A stretch of 64,000 nucleotides of DNA from Paenibacillus sp. TCA20 (GCF_000732325.1 NZ_BBIW01000005.1:124001-188000); one strand, 5' to 3'. Positions 37,273 to 45,830 are shown, counted from the stretch's first letter. Made by a program: numbers and translations. Notes: generated from the letters alone by a model not told the origin.

Positions 37273-37403
37273 ATGTGTCATCCCCTTAACCATCATAAGT
37301 ATTGATAACGATTACAATTTGATTATACCTGGAGTTACATAATAAGATATAATTAATGTTTGTAATAACCCTATTAGTATAGCTAATAGTAAAGGAGCAT
37401 TAG

Positions 37404-38312
37404 ATGAATATTGAGCAGCTAGAATATATCGTTGAAATCGCCAAATCGGGTTCTTTCTCGGCTGCTGCCCATCAGCTGCATATCACTCAATCTGCACTGT
37501 CTCAGTCCGTCTCCAAATTAGAGGAGGAGCTTGGACTGACTCTATTTAAGCGTTCATATGCGGGAGCTGAAATTACAGTGGAAGGCAGAAGGATACTGAA
37601 CAAAGCGATGGAGGCGATTCAGACCATTGACGAAATCAAAGAGCTGTCCCGCTTCGAGAGTAATCGCATCCGTGGTGAGCTGAATGTCGCTGCCTTCCCC
37701 GGTGTGATGCCTGTACTGGTCCGCTGTCTTGCGGCGATTAAACAAGATTATCCCTTGGTTCAAATTAATATTGAAGAGAATACCTCAAACCTCATAATGG
37801 ACGATATCAAGCTGAATCGTATCGGGCTGGGTCTAATCGCGATGTATAAGAAGGACATCGAACACCTTGCAGGACTTGTATTTGAACCGATCGTTCAAGG
37901 TAAATTTGTCATTTGTGCAAACAAAAATTCAGAGATCGCAAAGCATAAATCGATTCACCCCAAAGATTTGGTTAAATATCCATTTGCCCTGTTCAACGAC
38001 GTTTTTGTTGACGATTTTCTCGCAGATCATCAGGCCAATTATGGTGAACTGCCTATTCTATTCCAAACCAATAATGGGGAGGCGATTAGAACGGCGCTTG
38101 AGGAAAATATGGCGGTCACGATTGGTCATGATTTTTCTTTCTTTGGACAGCGGAAATGGTTATCAGATCAGTACGTTTTAATTGAAATCAAGCCTATTGA
38201 AACTCCTTCTATGCAGGTAGGCTGGATTCGATCAGAGAAGAATCATATGACGCTCTTGCACCAGCTGTGTATGATGAAGTTCGACCAGGAATTTAACAGA
38301 GCCAAGCTTTAG
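37404..38312 (+). CDS. LysR family transcriptional regulator
   Basis: 302 residues. The N-terminal winged helix-turn-helix is clear (MNIEQLEYIVEIAKSGSFSA; LHITQSALSQSVSKLEEELG; LFKRSYAGAEITVEG), followed by a periplasmic-binding-protein-like effector domain (RGELNVAAFPGVMPVLVRCL). It is transcribed away from the butanediol-dehydrogenase-like gene, the classic LysR arrangement for a regulator and its target. A tight 34-base gap to the MarR gene suggests co-transcription. Confidence 0.93.
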   Translation: MNIEQLEYIVEIAKSGSFSAAAHQLHITQSALSQSVSKLEEELGLTLFKRSYAGAEITVEGRRILNKAMEAIQTIDEIKELSRFESNRIRGELNVAAFPGVMPVLVRCLAAIKQDYPLVQINIEENTSNLIMDDIKLNRIGLGLIAMYKKDIEHLAGLVFEPIVQGKFVICANKNSEIAKHKSIHPKDLVKYPFALFNDVFVDDFLADHQANYGELPILFQTNNGEAIRTALEENMAVTIGHDFSFFGQRKWLSDQYVLIEIKPIETPSMQVGWIRSEKNHMTLLHQLCMMKFDQEFNRAKL

Positions 38313-38346
38313 ATTAGGATATAAAAACGATGCAGGAGTGAGAATT

Positions 38347-38772
38347 ATGGAAGGATTTTTTCAGCGTTACCTTGGTCTATATCGGCCTATTATTACGAAG
38401 CTCAATGATCTGATGAGCACTTATGAGCTGTCGTATTCTTTATGGCAGGTAATCTATTATTTGAAAAACAATGGACCTGACACACTCATCGCTATTTCAG
38501 CATACTATCAGGTGGAGAAACCGACGATCACTAGAAGAGTGAATCGACTGCAGGAGCTCGACATTGTCCGTCAGATCCCGGGTAAAGACAAACGGGAGAA
38601 AATAATTGAGCTCACTGAATCTGGTGAAGCCATCTATCTGGAGTGCAGACAGCAAATAACAGCCTTAGAGCACCGTATTATGGAGGGAATCCATCCAGCG
38701 CAGCAGGAAGCGTTATTCGAATTAATACCACTTCTGCGTCAGAACATTGTGAATACAAGAGAAGATGTATAA
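38347..38772 (+). CDS. MarR family transcriptional regulator
   Basis: 141 residues from the ATG at 38347 with AGGAG upstream. MarR winged helix: LSYSLWQVIYYLKNNGPDTL, recognition helix in VEKPTITRRVNRLQELDIV, and the wing RQIPGKDKREKIIELTESGE. Short N- and C-terminal helices for dimerisation are present. MarR proteins repress genes for phenolic or oxidant stress until a ligand binds. The target is unknown; probably in an operon with the LysR gene. Confidence 0.92.
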   Translation: MEGFFQRYLGLYRPIITKLNDLMSTYELSYSLWQVIYYLKNNGPDTLIAISAYYQVEKPTITRRVNRLQELDIVRQIPGKDKREKIIELTESGEAIYLECRQQITALEHRIMEGIHPAQQEALFELIPLLRQNIVNTREDV

Positions 38773-38795
38773 GTCACTTAAAATAAAGGGAGCAC

Positions 38796-38821
38796 AGAAG
38801 CAGATCTGTGCTTCTTTTTTT
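38796..38821 (+). terminator. Terminator after the MarR gene
   Basis: AGAAGCA/TGCTTCT stem, GATCTG loop, T run. Confidence 0.75.
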
Positions 38822-38861
38822 ATTAATCTGAATCTATTAAGATCAAAAATCCAGAATATGG

Positions 38862-38889
38862 TTGACGAATTCCAATATCAGAGTATATA
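38862..38889 (+). promoter_or_regulatory. SigA-type promoter of the TraB/GumN-like gene
   Basis: TTGACG, 16-bp spacer, TATATA; leaves a leader of roughly 95 bases. Confidence 0.55.
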
Positions 38890-38992
38890 GTGTGTATATT
38901 GACATGCACAGTCAATTCTTTTAACAAGTGCTTTATCAAGTAGGTTGAAGCAATACATACATTTTGAAATGAATTCGGAGGAGAGACTAACA

Positions 38993-40192
38993 ATGAAGAG
39001 AAAGAGAAGATCATCCACTATTGCCTTATTCTTATCCGCAAGCATGCTGGTGCTTCCCGTCGTTCCTGCAGCTGCAGCTGCACCTGACACGGATATTGAA
39101 GTGAATGGACATGAGATTGATTTTACGAGCAAACTGCCATTGATTGAAAAAGGAATTACATATGCACCTCAGGGAGATCTGCTCAAAGCACTTAATGCAA
39201 CATTCGTTCAATCCGATAAGTCAGGTACAATCACCGTACTTGTGGACAATGAACAGATCACGGTAAATGCGAAGACCAAGATTGTGAATGGTACAACATA
39301 TGTTCCTGTACGAGTGGTTAGTGAGCAGATCGGCTACAAGGTAGAATGGGATCCTGCAACCCGTACGATCATTCTAACGACAGGAGGCAAGGGCTTCTTG
39401 TGGGAGGTAAGCAATCGTGACAATACGGTTTACCTCGTAGGTTCGATGCATATTGCTGATGACAGCTTCTATCCGTTAGACCCATCGTATGAAATTGCAT
39501 TTGAGGATTCAGAGTATCTGGGAGTAGAGATTGACCTGACACAGGCACAGGATGAAACTATGCAGAAAATGATGCTGGATCTTGGAATGTATCAGGACGG
39601 AACGACACTTAAGGATCATATTTCGAGTGAAACCTATGAGCAGCTTGGCGAAATCCTTGTTGAGAACGGACTGGAGAAAGATGCGTTAGACGGCTATAAG
39701 CCATGGGTCGTGGAAATAACGATGTCACAGCTTAAATCCATGGAAGCCGGGTATCAAGGGGAGATCGGCATTGATCTGCATTTCCTGCAAAAAGCCATTG
39801 AACGCAAAATGCCTATCATCGAGCTTGAAACCTATCAGTCCCAGCTGGAGCTGTTAAGCGGATTCTCAGGTGAGCTGCAAGAGACTAATTTGAAATCTGT
39901 TCTAGATAACTTCCATCTGGTCGATGATTCTGTCGATCAAATGGCGGAAATGTGGAAGCTGGGTGACGAAGAGGCACTGCTCGAAATTACCGATAGCATG
40001 AAGACGAATGAAGAATACTATAAGGGCATGCTCGTGGACCGTAATTTGAAAATGGCGGACAAAATTGAAGGATATTTAACTGCAGAAGATGAAGCAGATT
40101 ACTTTATCGTCGTAGGGGCAGCTCATTATGCAGGTGAAGACGGCATCGTGAAGCTTCTGCAGGATCGCGGTTACACGGTAACTCGCAAATAA
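38993..40192 (+). CDS. Secreted TraB/GumN-family protein with copper-amine-oxidase-N-like domain
   Basis: 399 residues from the ATG at 38993, with GGAGGAG upstream. Signal peptide (STIALFLSASMLVLPVVPAAAA), then a Cu_amine_oxidN1-type domain (about 35-130: VNGHEIDFTSKLPLIEKGIT; GTTYVPVRVVSEQIGYKVEW), a surface domain common in Paenibacillus secreted proteins. The rest is a TraB/PrgY/GumN domain: VYLVGSMHIADDSFYPL with the conserved GSxH, GIDLHFLQKAIERKMPIIEL and GAAHYAGEDGIVKLLQDRGY. GumN/TraB proteins may be metal-dependent proteases of the Tiki type. Secreted to the envelope. Confidence 0.88.
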   Translation: MKRKRRSSTIALFLSASMLVLPVVPAAAAAPDTDIEVNGHEIDFTSKLPLIEKGITYAPQGDLLKALNATFVQSDKSGTITVLVDNEQITVNAKTKIVNGTTYVPVRVVSEQIGYKVEWDPATRTIILTTGGKGFLWEVSNRDNTVYLVGSMHIADDSFYPLDPSYEIAFEDSEYLGVEIDLTQAQDETMQKMMLDLGMYQDGTTLKDHISSETYEQLGEILVENGLEKDALDGYKPWVVEITMSQLKSMEAGYQGEIGIDLHFLQKAIERKMPIIELETYQSQLELLSGFSGELQETNLKSVLDNFHLVDDSVDQMAEMWKLGDEEALLEITDSMKTNEEYYKGMLVDRNLKMADKIEGYLTAEDEADYFIVVGAAHYAGEDGIVKLLQDRGYTVTRK

Positions 40193-40250
40193 CTCAGTGG
40201 TCATTATTAGTACATCAATTATAACTACCTGAACTTGAATATCGTTACGA

Positions 40251-40293
40251 AACCATCCTTCACTGGAGCTAGCTCTGGTGGGATGGTTTTTTT
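40251..40293 (+). terminator. Terminator after the TraB/GumN-like gene
   Basis: AACCATCC/GGATGGTT outer stem with an inner GGAGCTAGCTC hairpin, then a T run. Confidence 0.85.
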
Positions 40294-40331
40294 ATGGCAT
40301 GCCTCTTTTTCCACGGATCGTTCTGTACTTG

Positions 40332-40357
40332 GTTTTAAAACGAAAATTTTCGGTTAC
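40332..40357 (+). promoter_or_regulatory. Possible SigB-like promoter of the SDR gene
   Basis: GTTTTA, 14-bp spacer, GGTTAC resembles GTTTAA-N13/15-GGGTAT. CGAAAATTTTCG, a 12-bp palindrome, lies inside the spacer. The homologous Bacillus dehydrogenases are general-stress genes, which is why I considered it; the match is imperfect. Confidence 0.25.
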
Positions 40358-40417
40358 AAAGAAGAGAGCTGGACCTTTACTAAATCTTAAGTGTTGTAAC
40401 TCAAGGAGGTACTATTC

Positions 40418-41320
40418 ATGACAAATCAAGACCAATATATGATGCAGGATCCAACGACACAGTATCCGAAGGCTACACCAGAGTGGAAGCAGAAGCAGCC
40501 TGAGCCGGGAATTCAATCGAAGATGGAGCCTGTTCCGGATTGCGGAGAGACCAGCTATCGCGGGACAGGACGTCTCAAAGGACGTAAAGCCGTCGTTACA
40601 GGAGCAGACAGCGGAATTGGACGTGCTGCAGCCATTGCTTATGCACGCGAAGGGGCAGATGTGGTGCTGTCTTATCTTCCTGAAGAGGAATCCGATGCCA
40701 AAGAAGTTGTGAAGCTCATTGAAGAGGCGGGACAGAAGGCCGTCGCCATCCCTGGTGATCTGAAGGATGAAGCCTACTGCGTGAAGCTGATTGAGAGTGC
40801 CGTCAAAGAGCTGGGTGGTATCGATATCCTGGCGAATGTGGCCGGTAAGCAGCAATATGTGGAGCAGATCGAGGATCTCACAACAGAGCAATTTGACGCG
40901 ACATTTAAGACAAATGTATACTCCATGTTCTGGCTGTGCAAAGCGGCGGTGAAGCATATGAAGCCGGGAAGCTCCATCATTAACACTTCCTCCATTCAAG
41001 CTTACAAACCGTCGCCAATACTGTTGGATTACGCAACAACGAAGACCGCGATTAATACATTCAGCAAAGCTTTGGCTCAGCAGGTTGGGAGCAAAGGGAT
41101 ACGTGTAAATGTAGTAGCGCCTGGACCGGTATGGACTCCACTTCAGATTGTAGGCGGTCAACCGACAGAGAAGCTCGCTGAATTTGGTTCAACCACGCCG
41201 CTTGGTCGTGCGGGCCAGCCTGCTGAAATGGCTTCGTCATATGTCTTCCTGGCGAGTCAGGAATCGAGCTACATTACGGGTGAGACGATTAATGCCAACG
41301 GTGGAACACCTACACCATAA
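40418..41320 (+). CDS. SDR family oxidoreductase (YhxD/YdaD-like stress dehydrogenase)
   Basis: 300 residues. A ~45-residue Gln/Pro-rich N-terminal extension ([17 protein letters not shown]) precedes the short-chain dehydrogenase core: cofactor loop [29 protein letters not shown], catalytic Ser in [10 protein letters not shown] and the YxxxK pair in [12 protein letters not shown], then [13 protein letters not shown]. The N-terminal extension and motif order are those of the Bacillus YhxC/YhxD/YdaD proteins, linked to general and salt/ethanol stress. Substrate unknown. AAGGAGG precedes the ATG. Confidence 0.9.
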   Translation: MTNQDQYMMQDPTTQYPKATPEWKQKQPEPGIQSKMEPVPDCGETSYRGTGRLKGRKAVVTGADSGIGRAAAIAYAREGADVVLSYLPEEESDAKEVVKLIEEAGQKAVAIPGDLKDEAYCVKLIESAVKELGGIDILANVAGKQQYVEQIEDLTTEQFDATFKTNVYSMFWLCKAAVKHMKPGSSIINTSSIQAYKPSPILLDYATTKTAINTFSKALAQQVGSKGIRVNVVAPGPVWTPLQIVGGQPTEKLAEFGSTTPLGRAGQPAEMASSYVFLASQESSYITGETINANGGTPTP

Positions 41321-41354
41321 GATGAAATATATCTGCAACACGATAGATATCTAC

Positions 41355-41396
41355 ACAAAAAGAACGGGATCTTCATCAGATCACCGTTCTTTTTGT
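41355..41396. terminator. Bidirectional terminator between SDR and secreted-protein genes
   Basis: ACAAAAAGAACGG / CCGTTCTTTTTGT 13-bp stem with an inner GATC pair; T runs on both strands. Confidence 0.88.
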
Positions 41397-41429
41397 ATAT
41401 CCAGATCATTTAATTAACTTAGAGCATCC

Positions 41430-42029
41430 TTATTCATAGCCCAGCTGTTCAGCATATTCATCGAATTCTTCCTTGGACTGCTCAATCAATTCTTGGCCCG
41501 TCTTCACCTTGGCATTACCTTGAGTAAGCAGTGTACGGTTAATGGTGTACTTCGATAGTGCACGCTTATACAGAAGGTATCCTTCGAGCTGGTTGTAGCT
41601 TCCTCGAGTTAATTTGTTATGGATTTTTTGCAGCTCCGCATTTTCCGGCTTGATCTGCTTCAGCTGTGACACATATTTCGTATAGTTAGGCACTACTGTA
41701 TTGTTGAATTTCAGGAACAAAGATTTACGGTTTGAAGAGGATATGTACAACGTACTCGGTAGTGCTGAGAAAGCTTTTTCCTCATACTGTGCAATCGCAA
41801 GCAATTGATCGAGATAGTTCTCAAAATCCAGCTCATCAGCAGTTAATTCAACCTCTTCGCCCTCGATAATTACAGAATCATCGGTTTGGTTTGGCGTGCT
41901 CGATTCGCTGGTCTCTGTTGTACCTTCGACTACTGTTGCTGCAAGAGAAACAGAAGGAAGAAGCGTGCTCGCGGTAAATACTGCACTTAATGCTAGAGCG
42001 AGTAACCAAGTTTTGTTCTTTTTCATCAT
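41430..42029 (-). CDS. Secreted protein of unknown function
   Basis: 199 residues with a clear signal peptide (KNKTWLLALALSAVFTAS TLLPSVSLA, cleavage near Ala-31). An acidic Ser/Thr-rich linker follows and then a helical region rich in Tyr, Lys and Leu (ENYLDQLLAIAQYEEKAFSA; YTKYVSQLKQIKPENAELQK). No catalytic motif. I do not recognise the family; it may be a small extracellular helical-bundle protein. GGGAG precedes the ATG pair. Monocistronic, sharing a terminator with the SDR gene. Confidence 0.75.
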   Translation of the reverse strand: MMKKNKTWLLALALSAVFTASTLLPSVSLAATVVEGTTETSESSTPNQTDDSVIIEGEEVELTADELDFENYLDQLLAIAQYEEKAFSALPSTLYISSSNRKSLFLKFNNTVVPNYTKYVSQLKQIKPENAELQKIHNKLTRGSYNQLEGYLLYKRALSKYTINRTLLTQGNAKVKTGQELIEQSKEEFDEYAEQLGYE

Positions 42030-42248
42030 TCATAACTCCCATTCTATGTTGTTTTTAAACACTTGGATAATCTAACATAAACTATGATGATATTTACAGG
42101 TAATAATTTACATATATCCTAAAATAGTTCTCGTAACATCCTGCTTACACATTTCCGTAAGGAGTAGGGGACTTGCGAATGAGTTAGGCTGACATTGAAA
42201 AATAGGCATGTGGTCTCAAAAATACAGCGTAAAAAACCAAATTTTAGT

Positions 42249-42295
42249 TTGACATTAACGATATATCGCTATATTATTACGATATATCGTTAATG
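42249..42295 (+). promoter_or_regulatory. Promoter with perfect 16-bp inverted-repeat operator of the PadR gene
   Basis: CATTAACGATATATCG (42253-42268) and its exact inverse (42280-42295) flank 11 bases. They overlay a promoter: TTGACA at 42249-42254 and TATTAT at 42272-42277 with 17-bp spacing. The arms therefore cover the -35 and the transcription start region. Each arm also holds the palindrome CGATATATCG. This is the geometry of an autorepressed PadR gene. Confidence 0.8.
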
Positions 42296-42310
42296 AGGAG
42301 TGGAAGTCAT

Positions 42311-43039
42311 ATGAAGTTTCAAGACGGACACAGGAAACAGAGACATTTTGCAGGGCACCGGGATTATTCTGTTGAAGGACATGAATATGTAAAGTACCGG
42401 CATGGAGGCTCACGCGGAGATCATCGAGGCGGACGAGGAGAAGGCAGACATCGTTTCTTCGGAAGAGGTGAATTTAAGTTTGCTTTGCTGGAGTTATTAG
42501 TCATTGAGCCAATGCATGGTTATCAGTTAATTAAGGCCATGGAAGAAAAGACAGGCGGATTGTATGTTCCCAGTGCAGGATCCGTATATCCCAATCTGCA
42601 GCTATTAGAAGACATGAAGCTGATCAGAAATACAGATACGGATGGAAAGAAGCTGTATCATATTACCGAGGAAGGCTTAGCTGTATTGGCAGATAGAAAG
42701 AAGGCTCAAGATCAACCTCGGGAGCATTGGGAAGAACGTAGACGTCATCTGCGTCCGGAAAAAGAAGCGGGAAGACACCATCTACGTGGCTTGATGAAGG
42801 AGAAGCCAGAACTTTTGTTTCTTATGGCGGATGTTGTAAAAGAAATCAAGCTTAATCCGGAATCAGCGCAGGCTGTACAGATCAAAGAACTTATGGATCA
42901 ATTTCAGACACAACTGAGTGATATCTTAAGAACTCAACAGAATAATACGCATCTTGAAGATGAAGCTGCAGGATCAGGATCTACAGATACGGATCTGGAT
43001 TCATCTATGGATAACGATCTGGATCAATCTCAAGAATAA
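42311..43039 (+). CDS. PadR family transcriptional regulator with His/Arg/Gly-rich N-terminus
   Basis: 242 residues from the ATG at 42311 with GAGGAG upstream. Residues 1-60 are rich in His, Arg and Gly (HRKQRHFAGHRDY; HGGSRGDHRGGRGEGRHRFF), unusual for the family. The PadR winged helix follows (FKFALLELLVIEPMHGYQLI; SAGSVYPNLQLLEDMKLIRN; DGKKLYHITEEGLAVLADRK) and then a second long helical dimerisation region with an acidic, Ser/Asp-rich tail. The polar N-terminus could bind metal or nucleic acid. It is probably autoregulated by the palindrome at its promoter. No transporter follows; the next genes are the Rhs island. Confidence 0.9.
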   Translation: MKFQDGHRKQRHFAGHRDYSVEGHEYVKYRHGGSRGDHRGGRGEGRHRFFGRGEFKFALLELLVIEPMHGYQLIKAMEEKTGGLYVPSAGSVYPNLQLLEDMKLIRNTDTDGKKLYHITEEGLAVLADRKKAQDQPREHWEERRRHLRPEKEAGRHHLRGLMKEKPELLFLMADVVKEIKLNPESAQAVQIKELMDQFQTQLSDILRTQQNNTHLEDEAAGSGSTDTDLDSSMDNDLDQSQE

Positions 43040-43113
43040 AAACATTGAGAGGCAATATACTTTCTAATAATACCTGTAATGATTTAGAGCGTAAGTTAAC
43101 GCTTTCACAACGA

Positions 43114-43139
43114 AGCCGCATAACAAATGCGGTTTTTTT
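43114..43139 (+). terminator. Terminator after the PadR gene
   Basis: CCGCAT/ATGCGG stem, AACAA loop, seven T residues. Confidence 0.8.
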
Positions 43140-43234
43140 GTACAGAAATATGAAGCAGAGCTACGGATGATAAAATCATTGAAGAGTTGAAACTTTTGCT
43201 TCATTTATAGTGTTAACTTAGAAGATTAATCCTC

Positions 43235-43360
43235 ATGGCTATAGTACTGACCATCGAAGTAGTTGCCATTGAAGTAAATATGAAAAGAAAAATGGAAAAC
43301 GATAAATTGATGCTGGAACGACTTGATCAGATCATTGATGAGCTGCAACGTTTGAAATAA
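43235..43360 (+). CDS. Possible small protein (41 aa)
   Basis: Open frame starting MAIVLTIEVVAIEVNMKRKM and ending ERLDQIIDELQRLK, an amphipathic helix. The upstream site is weak, so it may be a short real peptide or a gene remnant. An internal ATG at 43277 could start a 27-residue form. No family recognised. Confidence 0.3.
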   Translation: MAIVLTIEVVAIEVNMKRKMENDKLMLERLDQIIDELQRLK

Positions 43361-43456
43361 CCATGTTTAGTTAAACATTAAGAATAAAGAATATAATGAA
43401 TATATTCAATAAGAAAAGAAAAAATCATATTTATCTATACAAAATGAAAGAAAACT

Positions 43457-43565
43457 CGAGGCAAGTAATTTAAGTTGGTCACATTAGTACATAAAAGGAC
43501 TGCGATAAAACCGAGGCAAGTAATTTAAGTTGGTCACATTAGTACATAAAAGGACTGCGATAAAA
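43457..43565. repeat. Tandem 55-bp direct duplication
   Basis: Two near-identical units starting CGAGGCAAGTAATTTAAG at 43457 and 43512. It lies in the otherwise gene-free stretch 43361-43701 at the left edge of the Rhs island. Nothing else is seen in that stretch. Confidence 0.85.
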
Positions 43566-43701
43566 ATAATGCTATTTATTTCTGTAATCTTTACTATATG
43601 TTCACAAAACCCGTATTTTGTACATATGTTTCTATTCCTCATTTTTGCAGCATAAGCCCCAACAAACCTTGTTTGGTGAAAGAAATTTATGATTTTTGAC
43701 G

Positions 43702-43738
43702 AAAAGAAACCACATGGAGTTATTACACTCGCATGTGG
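43702..43738 (-). terminator. Terminator of the orphan Rhs cassette (copy 2)
   Basis: CCACATG/CATGTGG stem with a T-rich tail on the minus strand. Nearly identical to the terminator downstream of the main Rhs immunity gene. Confidence 0.8.
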
Positions 43739-43750
43739 CAATAAGATAGT

Positions 43751-44104
43751 TTATAATGATGTTATTTCCATCCTAATCTCATCTAATTCTGCTCTCAGTT
43801 TTTTAAACAATTGTTGATTGCTCTCAGTTTCTATATTTTTAAAATCTGTTTTCCCTAAAAATGCCATATAGATACTTATTAATTTCATTTGAATATCTTT
43901 TTCCTTATCTTGATAATCGTTTTCAAAGAATTTATCAAGCCTTTCTATTTCAGATTTCGGTAACCCCTTTTTCTCGATTGATGCTTCAAGAACATCCACC
44001 ACATATTCTGCATCTTCCTTAAATTCATTACTGCTCCCCATTGAACAACACCCCTCAATCATGAATATTAGTAACAATGCAACTACTATTACTATAGAAC
44101 GCAA
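43751..44104 (-). CDS. Possible stand-alone lipoprotein/immunity gene nested in frame at the end of the orphan cassette
   Basis: Within the cassette frame, AAAGGGGGAAAG (44109-44120) lies 8 bases before a TTG at 44104. A product from there starts MRSIVIVVALLLIFMIEGCC, a signal-like helix ending in Cys-Cys, then SMGSSNEFKEDAEYVVDVLE and a helical tail. That is the position where the other cassettes hold their immunity gene. The lipobox is imperfect (Glu at -2). Confidence 0.4.
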   Translation of the reverse strand: MRSIVIVVALLLIFMIEGCCSMGSSNEFKEDAEYVVDVLEASIEKKGLPKSEIERLDKFFENDYQDKEKDIQMKLISIYMAFLGKTDFKNIETESNQQLFKKLRAELDEIRMEITSL

Positions 44105-45331
44105 ACTACTTTCCCCCTTTTTCTTAGGTTTGAAGTCAAAATCAGGGGGGTATAAATGATTAGCTTCAACATAGTTTTTTGCTTGTATTGTTGTCATCGA
44201 TCTAATTCCTTTTCCATCATCTAAATAAAATTCATAAAATATTTTACCTTTATTTATGAATTCAATATCCATGTATAAATCACCTTCGACTATTATGCCT
44301 ATAATTGCTTTATGTTGAACACCTCTAGTGAGATCATTATTTGCATCTTGGTATTTTGTGAGTTGCTCCTCCGCATCCTCATAGTATCCGTCGGTATCAC
44401 CATGTAGAACATCTCTCCTAGCTTTCACCTCCCACATTTGTCCATCCCCCGTAACTATATCCACCCAATAGTGCTTATTTGGCCACCATTTAATTTCCTT
44501 TTCTACATGAAATTCTAATGTAGTGTTTAAACCCGTTTCTAAATGAATTGCTTTTGCTGCATGAATTTGTGCTATTTCATGAAGGGCTAAATAGATTCTA
44601 TCGTCTCCGTTTGCATTTAAAACAGCATCAGATAACTCAAGATTCGTATATTGCGTCCCATCATTCCTACCACCTAAGAAATCCTTTAAGAATCCATTTA
44701 GGAGATTTTTAGCCATGTGACCACTAGGATCCGTATACTTCAACGGATTATTCTGCACATACGCATACAAATTCAACGTCTGCGGGCTATTGATATCCCC
44801 TTCATACGTATCCTCATTTATAAACCGGCCGATGTTAGGATCATACCAACGAGCTCTTAGGTATTGCAAATTAGTTGACGGATCCCAATACTCCCCTGCA
44901 TAAAGGAATGGATTAGTAACTTTTTCTGTTTTTGAGATAGGTTTCCCCCATAAATCATAGGTGTATGAGTTTAATATTTCTCCAGTCGAATCAACTATAT
45001 ACTCCACATCACCGTGGCCGTTTAACACATAATACTGTTTTTCACCTTGTCCATCTACACGGTAATTAAGCTGATTACCGTTACGAACATAACTGGCTAC
45101 TTTCTTAATTGATCCGTCCGTTTGTACACTGCCTTCTGCAATGATATTACCGTACTGATCATAATAGTAGCGGCTGGTATTCCCATGTTCAGTACGCTCA
45201 ATCATTAAGTCATCGCCATTATATTGATAAGTGACCTTTGTCTGATCTGTTGTTGTGACCTCGGTTAGTCGATCCCAATTATCATATACGTAATTTGAAT
45301 TGGTGTCTTCAGGAACCTGTTCACTTTGCAA
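43751..45331 (-). CDS. Orphan Rhs C-terminal cassette with nuclease-like toxin tip, running into a lipoprotein-like tail
   Basis: 526 residues from a TTG that is simply where homology to the main Rhs gene begins, so it probably lacks its own start. Residues ~1-195 are YD-repeat core, nearly identical to the main protein, ending in the Rhs hallmark GRFINEDTYEGDINSPQTLN and YTDPSGH. Then comes a different tip of ~190 residues with a PD-(D/E)XK-like pattern (YWVDIVTGDGQMWEVKARRD). With no stop, the frame continues into SLRSIVIVVALLLIFMIEGCC and a ~100-residue acidic helical tail. This looks like toxin plus immunity lipoprotein fused in frame. Likely a silent or donor cassette for tip exchange. 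Confidence 0.75.
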   Translation of the reverse strand: MQSEQVPEDTNSNYVYDNWDRLTEVTTTDQTKVTYQYNGDDLMIERTEHGNTSRYYYDQYGNIIAEGSVQTDGSIKKVASYVRNGNQLNYRVDGQGEKQYYVLNGHGDVEYIVDSTGEILNSYTYDLWGKPISKTEKVTNPFLYAGEYWDPSTNLQYLRARWYDPNIGRFINEDTYEGDINSPQTLNLYAYVQNNPLKYTDPSGHMAKNLLNGFLKDFLGGRNDGTQYTNLELSDAVLNANGDDRIYLALHEIAQIHAAKAIHLETGLNTTLEFHVEKEIKWWPNKHYWVDIVTGDGQMWEVKARRDVLHGDTDGYYEDAEEQLTKYQDANNDLTRGVQHKAIIGIIVEGDLYMDIEFINKGKIFYEFYLDDGKGIRSMTTIQAKNYVEANHLYPPDFDFKPKKKGESSLRSIVIVVALLLIFMIEGCCSMGSSNEFKEDAEYVVDVLEASIEKKGLPKSEIERLDKFFENDYQDKEKDIQMKLISIYMAFLGKTDFKNIETESNQQLFKKLRAELDEIRMEITSL

Positions 45332-45343
45332 CGTCTGCCGATT
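44725..45343 (-). repeat. Rhs core duplication, copy in the orphan cassette
   Basis: About 620 bp nearly identical to 47450-48069. Identity starts near the SGH/TGH codons of the hallmark region and stops abruptly at CTGCCGATT, where IS110 sequence begins. Confidence 0.85.
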
Positions 45344-45732
45344 TCCTTACTTCCATCTTTGACTAGCTTCATATCGTTCTTGGTCGGCGAATTGTTGTCC
45401 AATTCTTTGCTTTTCTTCACGTGCAGCGGATTAACTACACCGCATAAAACTTGTTGTTCTTCCAGGTAATACGCGAGGTTCAGCCAATAATGGCCGGTGG
45501 GTTCCATGCCAACTATGACGTCTTTGAACTCTTGCTCCGTTGCAATCTTCTGGAACCATCTAACGAATAATTCAAAGCCTTCTCGATTATTTTCAAACGT
45601 AATTGACCTCCCGAGCTCGATTCCGCGGTAGTCCTGCGCTCGGGCCACATGTTTGAATTTTGCGATGTCGACACCGACAATTAAAGTAGAAGAAGTGATT
45701 TGATTAATCCGTTCATTTTGAGTAGAATTCAT
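45265..45732 (-). pseudogene. Truncated IS110-family transposase
   Basis: The N-terminal RuvC-like DEDD domain of an IS110 transposase: STLIVGVDIAKFKHVARAQD (catalytic Asp), DVIVGMEPTGHYWLNLAYYL (Glu region) and VNPLHVKKSKELDNNSPTKND. Real homology ends near 45343, after KLVKDG; beyond that the frame only crosses Rhs sequence in a wrong frame. The C-terminal ~250 residues with the Ser-containing Tnp domain are missing, so it is inactive. AAGGAG and the ATG are intact. The break point coincides with the edge of the Rhs core copy, indicating a recombination scar. Confidence 0.85.
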
Positions 45733-45830
45733 CTTGTAGTCTCCTTGGTTTGTATTTGGATCCTGTCGCTGGCCAGCATCTAGGACCCATAGACATCATA
45801 CCAAGGAGTCTTTCTGTTTCTCAAACCTCG
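45733..45830 (-). mobile_element. IS110 left-end non-coding region
   Basis: The stretch upstream of the transposase start retains an inverted repeat CTCCTTGGT (45741-45749) / ACCAAGGAG (45800-45808). In IS110-group elements this upstream region encodes the bridge RNA; whether a foldable one survives here was not tested. Confidence 0.4.

Noticed and set aside
43457..43565. CRISPR array
   Set aside because: Only two long units in direct contact with no spacers, so a tandem duplication. No other spaced direct repeats were seen in the window.
45331..45331. TTG at the head of the orphan Rhs cassette as a genuine start
   Set aside because: It is internal to the conserved Rhs core, lacks a ribosome site and sits 12 bases from the IS110 junction.
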